A DNA stretch of 57,671 nucleotides from the NCBI GenBank assembly GCA_905250885.1, contig CAJNOQ010000277.1, positions 1-57,671 of the forward strand. The letters run 5' to 3'. The notes beneath the pieces were generated by a model that saw only the letters and a list, made by a program, of their open reading frames with translations, did no database searches and was not told the DNA's origin. Positions 12,286-23,101 of this stretch are shown here, piece after piece (the stretch's first letter is position 1; each line of letters starts with the position of its first letter). Both the position numbers and the translations under genes were made by a program. Source of the DNA: Didymodactylos carnosus (taxonomy: Eukaryota; Rotifera; Eurotatoria; Philodinida; Philodinidae).

Positions 12286-13536
12286 AATAAAAAAACGCTT
12301 TTGAGATATAATGACATTAGTGTATGGTGCATATTCTAGGGCCTCTCGAAGAACACTCATAACTTTCAACAAAATCACCTTGCAGAGGCGAAAGACGTCT
12401 TGTTTCGATCAGAACTGTTTGCTTTACAATCTGACATTAATGGAAATATTTTTGGCTTCGCTGTACTATGTGTACAGCACAATATTTCAAAAAGTCAGTT
12501 TTTAAGGCTTTTAGAAAATCTTTTCAAAATCTCTCAGAAACCTTCGATGAGAAGCCCAAACTAGCATGGATTCGAATAGTGTACATCTTGGACTATCGAA
12601 CCATGTATAAATCTCAAAATCGATGTTTTTGAGTGGGGAGGGCCCTTAAAGACCTTTAACGACGATATATGTCGTACAAGATCAGGAAAAAACTTATCAA
12701 TTTTTTTATATAACTTTTGTGTGACTCCAGTTCTCTTATTTGCAGGTAACATTGATTTCTGTTACCGACTGGTAAGCGAATGGATAAGATAAAGCGTGTA
12801 TATTTAGATGTTGTGGATAAAACTTGTAACGACAACAACCAAATACTATAACTCTTATCAGAACAAATGATTCAAATGCAATTTACAAATATTAAGAAAA
12901 GTCTTCTTGATTATCAACATAATCATTCTTTGATAACAATCAGATGTGAATCTACCTCTGTTTAATGTATTTTAACAACGTACCGCTATTGTTGCGAGGA
13001 ACATTTCACATTGTTTTTATAAGTCTTTATAATATTGATTAAATCCTGATATTTTGACTATAATACGCAATCTTAAAGACATCCTTGATCGTGAATGTCA
13101 ATGAAACTGATATATTTGTGCTCACGATTTAACGGCAGGATGGTTAACACAACCAAGATGATATCACCTGAAGACAAATTATTTTTTGACATTCTCCGTT
13201 TCGTGTTTTTTCTCAAAGTGGTATGATAATAGAGTATAAAAGTTGTTTTCTTTTTCGTAACTTGTTTTACGGACGACCTTGTGCTTATTGTGTATCGAAG
13301 GCTTTGTGTATACAGTGCATACGATTGCTTAACGAACAAGAAAAATGTCCTTTTTATCAATAAGACAATAGACGTATACGGTTCAATCAAGCGTAAACCT
13401 TGTGTAGGTAATGGTTCTTCGTGATAAATGTTTTTAAATATGCATAAAAAATATATTTTACAAAACAACAGTAGCATGGTGTGATTCGAGAAAAATATCA
13501 GAAAAATTTGTGAGAAAATTTTGAAATAGTCTTAAA

Positions 13537-14592
13537 ATGGGTGGTGGGAATTCAAGACCCAGGTCTCGTCCTGTGACGAATCCGCCGGTGCTTCCAAATA
13601 CTGGCATTGGAGCTTCTCCTTACACAGCATCACCATTAATTGGTGGTCGACCGGGAGTTGTAGCTCCTGTTATAGCTGGTAACGTCCCATTAACGCCACT
13701 TCAACAACAACAGCAGCAGCAAATAGTGTTACTACAAAACCAATTGAATCAAATGCAACAGCAACTGCCATATCGTTTTGGTCAACCAAATCTCGGTCAA
13801 CCAAGTCTTTATAATCAACAACTACCTTTAATTAATCAATATGGACCACCGAGCCCCGCTATTAGAAATTTACTTGACGGGGGACAAAACCCAGGATACA
13901 GTGCTCTTAATACTGGTATCGGGTCAGGCATTGGTGGACTTGGTGGACTTGGTGGACTTGGTGGACTTGGCGGTATTGGTGGCACAGGTGGTATGGGTAA
14001 TTTAAGAGACACTGATTATGCCTCGTTTGCACATATAGCAGGGTTAAACACGTCCGACGTAGCCATGTTACATCGAGAATTTATGAATTTATCGCGTGGT
14101 GGTAAATTAGATCGAGTTGTTTTTCGTCAATTATTACGTGATGCACTAGTTGATATAAATAACGAACAGGTTGATCGTATGATAGAGAATTTATTTATGA
14201 GATTTGATCGTAATCATGATGGTTCGATTGATTTTCCAGAATTTATTGGTGGATTTAAAGAAGTTTTGAAGGGAAACCCGAATGAACTAACAGGTTTTTT
14301 ACAACAGCCACTCGACCTATTAGGTGGCGGTGGTTTAGGTGGTTTAGGTGGGGGTTATCAACTACAAAATCCGTATCAGGGCATATCGATAGTTCCACTT
14401 GGACAACAATATAGTCCCGCACTAACCTACGGCGGAGCTGCTGCACCAGTATCAATTCTTGCTGGTGGACAAATGTCAGCGCCCCTGATTTCCCTTGATC
14501 CAATGCAAGGACAATATGTAATTGCTACGCCCGGACAATACATGATCACTCAGCCTACAGCTCTACAATGTATTCCTCTACCAATTATGTAA
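13537..14592 (+). CDS. Putative N-myristoylated EF-hand protein with Gly/Gln-rich flanks
   Basis: An intronless 351-residue protein. It begins MGGGNS, which fits the N-myristoylation consensus (Gly2, Ser6), so membrane attachment is plausible. Residues 7-158 are Pro/Gln/Gly-rich, with a Q run (56-62) and a GGL repeat (133-149). Residues about 160-250 form an EF-hand pair: the first loop (around 185-195) is degenerate, and the second is canonical with D224, N226, D228, S230, D232 and E235 at the liganding positions. A GGL-rich, hydrophobic tail follows. An in-frame TGA lies just upstream of the ATG. It recalls neuronal calcium sensors or penta-EF proteins in having a glycine-rich N-terminus, but I cannot place it in a named family. 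Role inferred: Ca2+ sensing or buffering at membranes. Confidence 0.8.
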   Translation: MGGGNSRPRSRPVTNPPVLPNTGIGASPYTASPLIGGRPGVVAPVIAGNVPLTPLQQQQQQQIVLLQNQLNQMQQQLPYRFGQPNLGQPSLYNQQLPLINQYGPPSPAIRNLLDGGQNPGYSALNTGIGSGIGGLGGLGGLGGLGGIGGTGGMGNLRDTDYASFAHIAGLNTSDVAMLHREFMNLSRGGKLDRVVFRQLLRDALVDINNEQVDRMIENLFMRFDRNHDGSIDFPEFIGGFKEVLKGNPNELTGFLQQPLDLLGGGGLGGLGGGYQLQNPYQGISIVPLGQQYSPALTYGGAAAPVSILAGGQMSAPLISLDPMQGQYVIATPGQYMITQPTALQCIPLPIM

Positions 14593-14854
14593 ATTTTTTT
14601 AGCTTATCAAGCAAAAATGTTTTTACCTATACGTATGTTATTTTCATAACTCGAATTTTCTTTTCGCACAAAGGGATCTCATATTCTTAATTACATTTTT
14701 AAATGAGCTCTCTCGGCACATGATGTGAATAACAAAAACATCGTAAAACTGCGATATATTCTTGACTGTTAATGTTTGCACGTATATAGGACTAATATGT
14801 TTTTTCAAAAATATGTATTATATGATCGAGAATGAGTAGTTCCCTTATACCTGA

Positions 14855-14896
14855 ATGAGATAGCTGTTCTATCTCATGCATGAAGCGTTTCGCTTC
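14855..14896. other. Two adjacent perfect hairpins in the EF-hand gene 3' region
   Basis: ATGAGATAG (14855-14863) pairs perfectly with CTATCTCAT (14869-14877). Four bases on, GAAGCG (14882-14887) pairs with CGCTTC (14891-14896). Tandem stems in a 3' UTR can act as a protein-binding or processing element; no function is shown. Confidence 0.5.
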
Positions 14897-15689
14897 TTTC
14901 TAAAATTCTACTGAAGATCAGTGTATAAAAATCCTAGTTTTACAGTGATAGATTTCAAAAAGTTGTGATTCATAAATAAAATGGCTACTACTAATAGAAA
15001 CAGTAAAGTCAGCGAATGTAAGCATGGCTTGATGGTGATGTTGTTCGTCACGTACTTCAAAAATACAATGTTCGACCCTCGGCACTGGCAAAGTCATGTA
15101 ATAATCTTGGACAAGTTACTTATGTCTTAGTGCCTCGGATCACCCGTCTGATTGTATACTCACTATGTTGTGACGTACAACACAGCTTAAAATGATATCA
15201 GCTTATAAAATGATATTAATCATTTTATATTTCGAGAAACTAACGCACATATAAGTACGGAAAATTAGTAATCCCATCAATGATACTTATCTGGACTTGA
15301 GTTTAAACGTGGGAGACGTTATCTTCACGCACAACCATGGTCAAATTTTGATTAGCTATGGTCTTAAACGCTTGAGTTTCAGCATTAACCTCATCCTATT
15401 AAAACTTACTCTGATTTTATCACCAATCAAATTTAAACGTTATCTAAGCGTTTCTAAATCTAAATCTTTTATTTGAATGAGCACGTTCAGACCATTCAGA
15501 GTACTGAAAATAATAAAAGTATCCCGATTACACTACATATGACCTAGAAACCGTCACATTATTTATTGAAAAGTAAGGTTGAATATAAGTGAAAAGTTTA
15601 TATTTCTTTATAAAAAAATATAGTAGTAAAATAACATTGTCACATGATGGAGTAAGTCTGATAACTTAAAAGATGGGTTTTCTTTTGAA

Positions 15690-16719
15690 CTATTATTCAT
15701 TTCAAAATACAATACACAAAACCCTTTTCAGAATAACGTTTGATACACAAACGATAAAGAGATGAGGTTTTCGCCAGTTATAGAAGACGCTGGGGAAGAA
15801 TTTCTCCGAAGGTACCTCATCAGGCGATCATGATGTCTGATAATCTCAGAAGTGAATTGAGCATAGGTTTTCGACTATTTTAAATCTCGGGACAATGCTT
15901 GTTTTTAGAAAAACCTTCAAAACTTTAGTGGAAACCTATACTATGTGAAATAATGCATTTTTCATTACTTTCACAAAACATTAAAAAATTCATTATTCAC
16001 TCGAAGTCGATCCATACTACTTCAGAATATCAAGATATACTCCATTCTATCTGCACCACACCTTGATGTTCACTAAAAATTCAGTAGAAAATACTTTGAT
16101 TTTTGAAAGATTTTCTAGAAATCTTACGAAGTAAGGTAATGTTTTGTTATCAATCTTAAGTACAAAACAGGTTGAGAAGATAAAACAGAGTATAGAGTGT
16201 ATCTTGATATTTTGAAGTAGTCTTAATCGATTTCAGTGAAAATAGTGAAAAATGCATTATTTCACATCGTATAGGTTTCCACTAGGTTTTTGAAGTTTTT
16301 TCTAAAAACAAACATTGTCCCGAGATTTAGAATGGTCGAAAACCTATGCTCAATTCCCTTCCGAGATTACCAGACATCAAGGTCGCCTGATAGGGGTGCC
16401 TTCAGAGAAATTCTACCACGTCCGAACGGTGATAGATGGAGGGATCGGACTTGCGTGGATGTGGCGTATAGATGTCAGTGTATATTCTTCATATTTTGAA
16501 ATTATATGTTGCTATGGATATCAAGGATCCGGCAGCGTTGTCTACGGAAGATCCATCAAGTACACCACATACAGATAGGATTTTGGACCTGTTATTTTTA
16601 CCAATAGGTTTCCCCCAGTGTCGTCTATAAACTGGCGAAAACCCCATCTCTTTATCGTTTGTGTATCAAACGTTATTCTGAAAAGAGATTTGTCTGTTAT
16701 ATTTTGAAATGGATAATAG
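15690..16719. repeat. Large imperfect inverted repeat (~1.03 kb), likely non-autonomous transposon
   Basis: The outer ends are CTATTATTCATTTCAAAATA (15690-15709) and the reverse-complementary ATTTTGAAATGGATAATAG (about 16700-16719). The arms run inward to about 16060 on the left and 16185 on the right, with shared blocks such as TCTTTATCGTTTGTGTATCAA and TATCTTGATATTTTGAAGTAG. The right arm carries an extra ~150 bp (about 16440-16610) absent from the left. The short open frames inside are not genes. The end motif recurs in other fold-backs in this window. Confidence 0.85.
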
Positions 16720-17504
16720 TGCTGATAGGATAACGTAAGCTTCTCTGGGCAGCATTTATACATGTACATTTTTGTTCAAAATGCTCGATTGCAGATTTCG
16801 TGCGCAAATGAATCAAAGTCAGACGGACAGAAAAGTAACCTTTCCAGCAAGGTCACACAGTACTGTTTTTTTCCGACGTTTTTTTCAGTTTGCAAATACT
16901 TGAAATAACAGATTAGATCAAATCATGCGGAACGTATCACTCTACTTTTCTGCATAATAGAATATCACTATTCAAGGGAAAATTTATTTTTGCATGTCTA
17001 GTTCCCCACTATTTATGTCTATCCTCCTCAGAATTTGCGAATGAATGAAGAACAGTTTTCTACATATGTTTTAAACTGTAAAATCTATATTTTTGTTCAT
17101 CAATTTCATCTTATCCTTCAATATCAATCGTATCATTGAATCTAGATAATTTTTCAAACCAATCGGACTAATTTTCTTCATCATAGAACTTTATTCAATT
17201 TACTGATCATGATTCATTATGACTAGACATTATGAAAAATATAAATAATTAGAGCTAACGATATAAGTTGATTTTAAAAATGTGACGTGAAACAGGAAAA
17301 TGAAATGATGAATGAATGTATTTAGCATTGCTAATTTATCCGGATAAGAACGAAAAATCGAAAAAATTTACTTTGTCATGTATTCACGAATCAACGAGAG
17401 ATTTTCATGCATGTATAAGAAATTTTGACATACCATGATATGTTGTAAATCAAAAACTCTCGAGATCTCCTATTATTTGTACTCTGGAGAGAAATTTTAA
17501 TGCG

Positions 17505-19046
17505 TTATGCAATCGACTCGGTTTTATCAGAGAATATGTTTGTATGTGTGGTATGTTCTTGACATCCATATGGAGAAAAATGATATTTACCAAAACAGGG
17601 TTCACCACATAGAAAACAAAATGATCGATTACATTGTTGACACGATAACATATTGTGTGTACCAATTTTAACATGTAATTTTTGACAATTTGGACACATT
17701 TTAATTCGTGATGACAGAGTTGTTCCAATAACACTTGGTTTATCTGTGTCGTATTGTTCCATTATTTCTCTGATTTCATTATCATGTAGTGACAATACTT
17801 GCTCTTGAAGATGAAAATTGCTTGCAGCATCTCGACCGTAAAATTTATTTGGTGCACAAGTATGACCTGTAAGTATAAAATTATGCCATCCACATGTCCA
17901 ACAGAAATGTATTTTACATTTAGTACAAATCATATGATTGCATCCCCCATTTTTCTCAATTCGGATGTTACAGTTTGGACATGGTTTTGTATTTACTTCG
18001 ATTATTTCCGCTGACAATATCTCCTTGTATATGGTCATCTCCTGATCTTGATGAATTTTGTTATTTTTAGATTTGACTTTTAGATTTTTAATTTGCAAAG
18101 TTTTTGGACACTCTATTTGAGGATGCCAGACATCTCTACATTTTAAACAAAATGTAAATTGACATTGTAAACATATTGCCAATGATGAATCAACATCGAA
18201 ACTGACCGGTTTTTGACATCGAGGACACCAAACAATATCGTTCAACTTTTCCAGACCCTTTTCAAATTGAAATCGTTCATATTTCTCATACAATTTGGTA
18301 TCGTTTAATATTCGACGAACTTCAGATGGCAAAAGTGTTTCAAGACATTCACTATGTGGACAATTAATTGTTCCAGTATTCATATGTTCTTTTGCATACT
18401 GATTCAGGCATTGTAAACAATAATAGTGCGAACATTTTTGAAATTGTACACATTTATCCCCCATATACTGTTCCAAACATATTTCACATAAATGAACAGA
18501 GTGTTGAAAAATTAAATGATTTTGTTCTCTGTTATATTCTAGTAACTGTTCAAATATTCTTTTAGCATATTGATTATCATATGTAGTCACTGCTCGAGAA
18601 TCATTTGACGATTCATCTATAGTGGTTAGGTCGGTCAACACTAATTCTCTATTACATAGTAGATTCATTGATTCATCTTTCAGAAATTCAATCCATTTGT
18701 AAACAATCACATTCATTGGCGATTGCTGTTGCCATATGCGATCTAATTGGAAACATAATATTGTCAATTGTGTTTTTGATAAAAAATTATGTAAAAGAAT
18801 GAATATAGGTGGATGGTATTTTGGATAATCTTGTGGATATTGAATAACCAAATTTAACGGTGGAAAATGATGAATAACATGTGAACGGGATTGTAGACGA
18901 ATCGTTATTGGTGATAATACTAGATCAAATCGAATGACAACTTCAAAATTACGAAGATCAAATTGTTGAAAATCCTTATCGAATATTGACTGAAGAACAG
19001 CTAGTTCTTCGATCTGCTCTTCTGGAGGATTTTTGGAAAATTCCAT
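17505..19046 (-). CDS. RWD + RING-in-between-RING (RBR) E3 ubiquitin ligase, RNF14-like
   Basis: RBR ligases pass ubiquitin from an E2 through a cysteine in RING2 to substrates. This intronless 513-residue protein has, in order, an RWD domain (about 8-125, with the YPxxYPxxxPP motif at 70-80), RING1 (C187-C234), an IBR zinc domain (C274-C313) and RING2 (C356-C385). The predicted catalytic residue is C369 in GGCNHM. RWD followed by RBR is the RNF14/ITT1 arrangement. A further C-terminal Cys/His module (451-497) starts CPNC and ends with a SPYGCQEHT block. It resembles RING2, but GTHNM replaces the catalytic GCNHM; similar tails are, from memory, present in plant and fungal RWD-RBR proteins. 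Human RNF14 is slightly shorter (about 474 residues) and lacks that tail. The lack of introns contrasts with neighbouring genes and may reflect an old retrocopy. Confidence 0.9.
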   Translation of the reverse strand: MEFSKNPPEEQIEELAVLQSIFDKDFQQFDLRNFEVVIRFDLVLSPITIRLQSRSHVIHHFPPLNLVIQYPQDYPKYHPPIFILLHNFLSKTQLTILCFQLDRIWQQQSPMNVIVYKWIEFLKDESMNLLCNRELVLTDLTTIDESSNDSRAVTTYDNQYAKRIFEQLLEYNREQNHLIFQHSVHLCEICLEQYMGDKCVQFQKCSHYYCLQCLNQYAKEHMNTGTINCPHSECLETLLPSEVRRILNDTKLYEKYERFQFEKGLEKLNDIVWCPRCQKPVSFDVDSSLAICLQCQFTFCLKCRDVWHPQIECPKTLQIKNLKVKSKNNKIHQDQEMTIYKEILSAEIIEVNTKPCPNCNIRIEKNGGCNHMICTKCKIHFCWTCGWHNFILTGHTCAPNKFYGRDAASNFHLQEQVLSLHDNEIREIMEQYDTDKPSVIGTTLSSRIKMCPNCQKLHVKIGTHNMLSCQQCNRSFCFLCGEPCFGKYHFSPYGCQEHTTHTNIFSDKTESIA

Positions 19047-20474
19047 TGTTTAACTAAATATGATAGAATAATTTTATTATAATAAAAACTGAGCATAGAT
19101 GTTTTTCCGAGAGATATCTCTAATCTTCTACAAAATACTTAAATCGCTTAATTATCATCAATATGTTGAATTTTCGTACAATATTCAAAATTATGTTTGC
19201 TGTTTGATTGTATCGAAAATTGTATCTGTATTTTAACCTTTCCCTTTAAATTGTTGTTTATTATTTTAATAATGTGGATAAGTGCTCGATAAACCGTCAT
19301 GTTTGATAATAAATATTCACTAATTCAACTATAAATGATTTCTATCTTTTACAAGGTCGAACTTTGAAAAAAATACTACTTAGCTTAGAAATTCTTATTC
19401 TGTTTAACTTAATTTTCATGTACAGTACGTTCTCTTGAAAATGACTGTATGGACGGACAGTCAAAACGTTGAGTAATATTAATTTTAATTGAATAAAATA
19501 TGGATGCTGCTTTTATCAAACAATTAGTGTTCATATATTGCTGCTTAGTCAACCATCTTAAATTTCTTTCAAAGTCAAACCTATGAGATGCATATGGTGC
19601 AATAAGTTTTAATAAACTGATCTACATTTGTATACACGCTGCATGAATTAATTTAATTAGAACAAAAGAACATACAAAACACTATTTTGTCTCACTTTGA
19701 CGAGCACAACTTATCTAAGTTTCCGAAAATACTCTCAAAATCCTGGCTTCGAAAAAGCTCTTAGAGTTTTGTTTATCACGAGATGTGCCTCAATCTTTTC
19801 TGTGGATTATTAAATACCACGCGTCTTTATCTTTTTTTGGTTAGAAAAGTTATTCAAAGAAACGCGCAGACCTATTCTATTTTGAAATTCTCCTAAAAAT
19901 TGAAAATTTCACCAACGATATGACTTTTGCTCTACGATTTTCACCACAATTCATCATAGTATTTGCTGTAAACATACTCAGTACGTTGAAAGAAATCTGA
20001 AATGATCGATAATCGAGCATCTGTAATAGATGAAAACTCACAATATATATGCCCACATATATATATATAAGATTGTATGTTCTCTACTCTACAAACATTA
20101 TATTTTTAATGCTGTTCTTGATGTGTAATTTTGTTTTATGTTTTGTAATTGCACAAGTAACTTGTGCAATTACAAAACGTATTTCTATTCTCCTCTTCCT
20201 TCTTTCAATATTGAAAACGTCACAATCTCTGATTTAGACTCGATTATGACGGTAATTTATATATTTTAGTAGTGTATTACTATTACTCATATATTACATT
20301 ACTGAGGAAAGTTTGTTTGTTTTGTTTTATTTTGGCAAATAATTCAAGAGATGTTACATTAAAGTTTTCAACAAAAAACGTTAACATGAAAACGAGAACA
20401 AAACCATATTGCCAGGAAAGTAAAAACAAGTGCTTAGCACCTGTAAGACTTTTGCCACCTTTATACTACCACAA
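19047..20474. other. Intergenic upstream of the RBR ligase gene
   Basis: AT-rich DNA containing the promoter side of the RBR ligase gene. A single copy of the TCTATTTTGAAAT end motif lies near 19876-19888 and a perfect 39-bp palindrome at 20140-20178. No coding signal was recognised. Confidence 0.5.
20140..20178. repeat. Perfect 39-bp palindrome
   Basis: GTTTTGTAATTGCACAAGT (20140-20158), one central A, then its exact reverse complement (20160-20178). With no mismatch in 19 bp, it is either recent or maintained. Confidence 0.9.
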
Positions 20475-21000
20475 TCATATTTGCAGGTGTTGGAGCAAAC
20501 GAGTTTTGAAGTCTTTAATAGTGGGAGAGCTCACTACAGCCTCGGGTAGGATTGTATTCCACTCCCGAGCAGTTCGGTAAAAGCAACTGCTGAGGATGGT
20601 CCGAGTTCGAGCAAAAGGAACCTGGGAAGCAGGGGAGAATCCTCTAAAAATTTTGAAAAAGAGAACGAGCCGGAAATATTTACGTCTCACCGAAGGCAGA
20701 GAAAGGTTTAATTTGTTCACTAGGTCAGATCCTGCACTATTAAAATCGCGTGTGATCATATGTGCAGCCAAGCGTTGAACAGATTCTAGACGGGTATTGT
20801 TATTTGCAAAGTCACTATCATATAATGCACATGTATGGTCCATCTTACTCAAAATGCAAGTTTTATAGATTTGAAGCCGGATGTGAGCAGATGCTTCTTT
20901 AAATTGGCGATACATCGCTCTAAGACGTTATTTATAAGACAAAGCGAGGTCTTCTACGTGCTGAACTCTGTACTGAAGCAAGTTGTAACTTATCTTGAGA
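20475..21000 (-). pseudogene. Decayed 3' part of a non-LTR retrotransposon reverse transcriptase
   Basis: On the minus strand, 20475-20915 encodes a 146-residue segment. It has the pattern of the region after the RT catalytic core in LINE-type elements: an RLQIYKTCILSKMDHTCALY-like stretch, then RLESVQRLAAHMITRDF, a helical R..R..L..FFKI segment, and a C-terminal R.AREWN..LP. The preceding sequence (EDLALSYK, to about 20990) reads in the same frame, but an in-frame TAA near 20928 interrupts it. The catalytic (YADD-type) part is absent. It is a truncated, non-functional fragment, as is usual for 5'-truncated LINE insertions. Confidence 0.8.
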
Positions 21001-21239
21001 TCTAACAGGGTTAGATGCATAGCTCGATTCATCAGGGTTCCCTGATTTAAAGTAATACTGAAAGAGATTCCTATTCTTAGTAATAGTGACGTTTCATGTA
21101 TTTCTATTAAATCAAAGTTCAATAGTCTACTGAAACTTATCCTAAAAAAAATGACTACTGTTAACATCGAGTTGATCAGACTACTACAATTGTAGTACAG
21201 AATATAGACACAGAACAGTGGATTTATTTTTGCAGTTTA

Positions 21240-22288
21240 CTGCAAAGCAGAGCTCCGTATGAACTCAAAATTCTGAATCCAGTCCAGTGCATGAATTAAA
21301 GAAATCTAAGCCAGTCCAGTTCGAGTCCAAGAAAAACAGTTTTTTCAGTCCATGGACTCTGAAAAAGTACTCCAGTCCAGTCCAGAATACAAAAACATGT
21401 TTTTTACGGATTATTCCTCGATTCAGTGAATCCATAACTTTTTTTCAAGCCTAGAGTCTAGGCTTGTAACCGGTCCGATCCGGCCGGTTTTCACCGGTTT
21501 TTACCGGTCTAAAGAAATTTTTTAGTCGTAAAACTCCCTCTAGTCCCCTTCAGGATTAAGTCATAAAATGAATTTCACAATTTTCTAGATATACAATTTT
21601 TTTCAATAAAATATGTCGAGAGCAAGTCTAAGTTCTTTTATCAAAGATAATCATATTGTTACAAAAAACATCAACCTTATTTTCTTCAATTTGTCTAAAC
21701 TTTTTCATTTTTTTAATCGAAATTTTTTTAACTCCCTAAAAAGCTCAATCAGAACAGTGTCAGCTGAGAAAAACTTCTCAACTTATCTCAATAATGTTTT
21801 GTTAGAGACCAGATTTAAGGTGTCACTGCCGTTCAAAGAGAAATATTAGTTTTTTTTGCAAAATCTAAGTAAAAAAATTTAAGATTTGAAGATTACCAAT
21901 TGAGTGGCAGGTAGATGCCTGTTTTTTCTCGAGATAGAAACATCGCATATTCATCTTTGGGAAAACTTACAGATATAAACGACTGTAGCATCACATTTCT
22001 TCTTGAGTATTAATAAAAATGTGAGTAAGGAACACGCAGATGGATGTTTTTTGAAGCCTCTCGTTTTAACTGGCAGTACATGACCTAACATACCGGTCGG
22101 TTTTTGCCGGTTTTTACCGGTCTGAAAATTTTTTTCAACCGGTCGGACCGGGCTGGTTTGAAAATTCTGGACCGGTTACAACTCTGGCCTAGACCAGTCC
22201 ACAATCTTGAAGGTTTAAGTCCAGTCCGAGTCTATGAACTCAAAAAATTTTCGGCTCAGTCCAGTCCATACGGAGCTCTGCTGCAAAG
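21240..22288. mobile_element. Non-autonomous hAT-type DNA transposon with target-site duplication
   Basis: Perfect 14-bp terminal inverted repeats, CAGAGCTCCGTATG (21248-21261) and its complement (22267-22280), are flanked by identical 8-bp copies of CTGCAAAG (21240-21247 and 22281-22288). An 8-bp duplication of form NTNNNNAN and ends starting CAG are hAT hallmarks. Just inside the ends are repeated CCAGTCCAGTCC motifs. There is no transposase. The ~1.03-kb length includes a second element inserted at about 21457-22186; without it this copy would be about 300 bp. Confidence 0.88.
21457..22186. mobile_element. Nested CCGGT-rich hAT-like element
   Basis: Ends read TTGTAACCGGTCC on the left (about 21465-21476) and its complement GGACCGGTTACAA on the right (about 22169-22181). 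Both are followed inward by several ACCGGTTTTTACCGGT-like motifs. The flanks GCCTAGAG and GCCTAGAC match 7 of 8 bases and may be a decayed target duplication. It splits the outer hAT element, so it inserted later. Its ends resemble those of the element at 23110-23552. Confidence 0.7.
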
Positions 22289-23101
22289 CTAAGTTCATGT
22301 GTTCGAGTCTCTATTCGTACAAAAATTGATTTTGTGTTTTCTGATAGTTTTAGTTTAGAATACTATAATAGAATATTATTCCGCTTGTATTCTGACAGAA
22401 TAAAGCTTATATCGAACCTATACTAGGTGGTGGTGGCATATCTGATTTTGGACCATTTTCACTGAAAAGTAAAACGTTCTTGACTCAGTCGAAATCGATC
22501 AAAATTAGTTCAGACTACCAACATATACTATATTTTACTCAAACAGATTGTACATTCGAGGTCACAAAAAAATATTTTCTAATTCGGAAGATTTCTAGAA
22601 GACCATTCCAGAAACTGAAGTATTTTGTTAGGATTTTTGAAATGTTCACTAAACTTTATGATACGATATATGTAAAATACGGTATATGTTGATAGTCTGA
22701 ACTAGTTTTGATCGATTTCAACTGAGTTAAGAATGTTTTATTTTTCGGTAAAAATGGTCAAGAGTCGGATATGTATCACTGGTAACAGTAGCAGTAATGT
22801 ACCATCCCTACTATTTATCTCATTCAGTTTCGTGTGTCTACTCTCTAGGACAACTACCATTCGTTTCAACAAAGAATGTCACAGATATGTTTTGAATAAT
22901 TTTTGATAGAAAACAGATGGATATCTGCGAGTTTTATCAATGCATAGCGGATACCTCATTCTATGGACTGATGAAGAAACTAAGACCAACCATTATCTAT
23001 AAGTAGTATATCTTATATGTCTTTGAAGGCTAAACTTATTATTCGTGTCCTCTCATACTAACCTAGATGTCCTTCATCATGTGTTAATACTCTAAAGAGT
23101 A
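22289..23101. other. Spacer between the hAT-type elements
   Basis: AT-rich sequence with a decayed inverted repeat: ATCTGATTTTGGACCATTTTCACTG (about 22440-22464) recurs in complementary form near 22736-22770, and the GACTCAGTCGAAATCGATCAAAA block near 22483-22505 recurs inverted near 22706-22728. This indicates yet another fold-back element. No gene seen. Confidence 0.55.

Larger units (their letters stand above)
10537..13536. other. T-rich 3' region and intergenic DNA
   Basis: The first ~1.2 kb is strongly T-rich on the + strand with short (GT)n runs (10834-10852). It contains AATAAA at 10669-10674 and again at 11729-11734, so short and long 3' UTRs of the RNA-binding-protein gene are possible. 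A fold-back element occupies 11966-12285. Nothing recognisable was found in 12300-13500. Confidence 0.55.
14593..17504. other. Intergenic between the EF-hand gene and the RBR ligase gene
   Basis: The two genes converge here, so both 3' ends lie in this stretch. AATAAA at 14975-14980 could end the EF-hand transcript. A pair of tight hairpins lies at 14855-14896 and a ~1-kb inverted repeat at 15690-16719. No further genes were seen. Confidence 0.6.

Noticed and set aside
13073..13477. 134-residue minus-strand ORF with an SSGDIILVVLTILPL stretch that faintly recalls the PMP3 small-membrane-protein family
   Set aside because: The similarity stops after about 15 residues, the rest has no matching pattern in any frame, and no splice sites rescue it.
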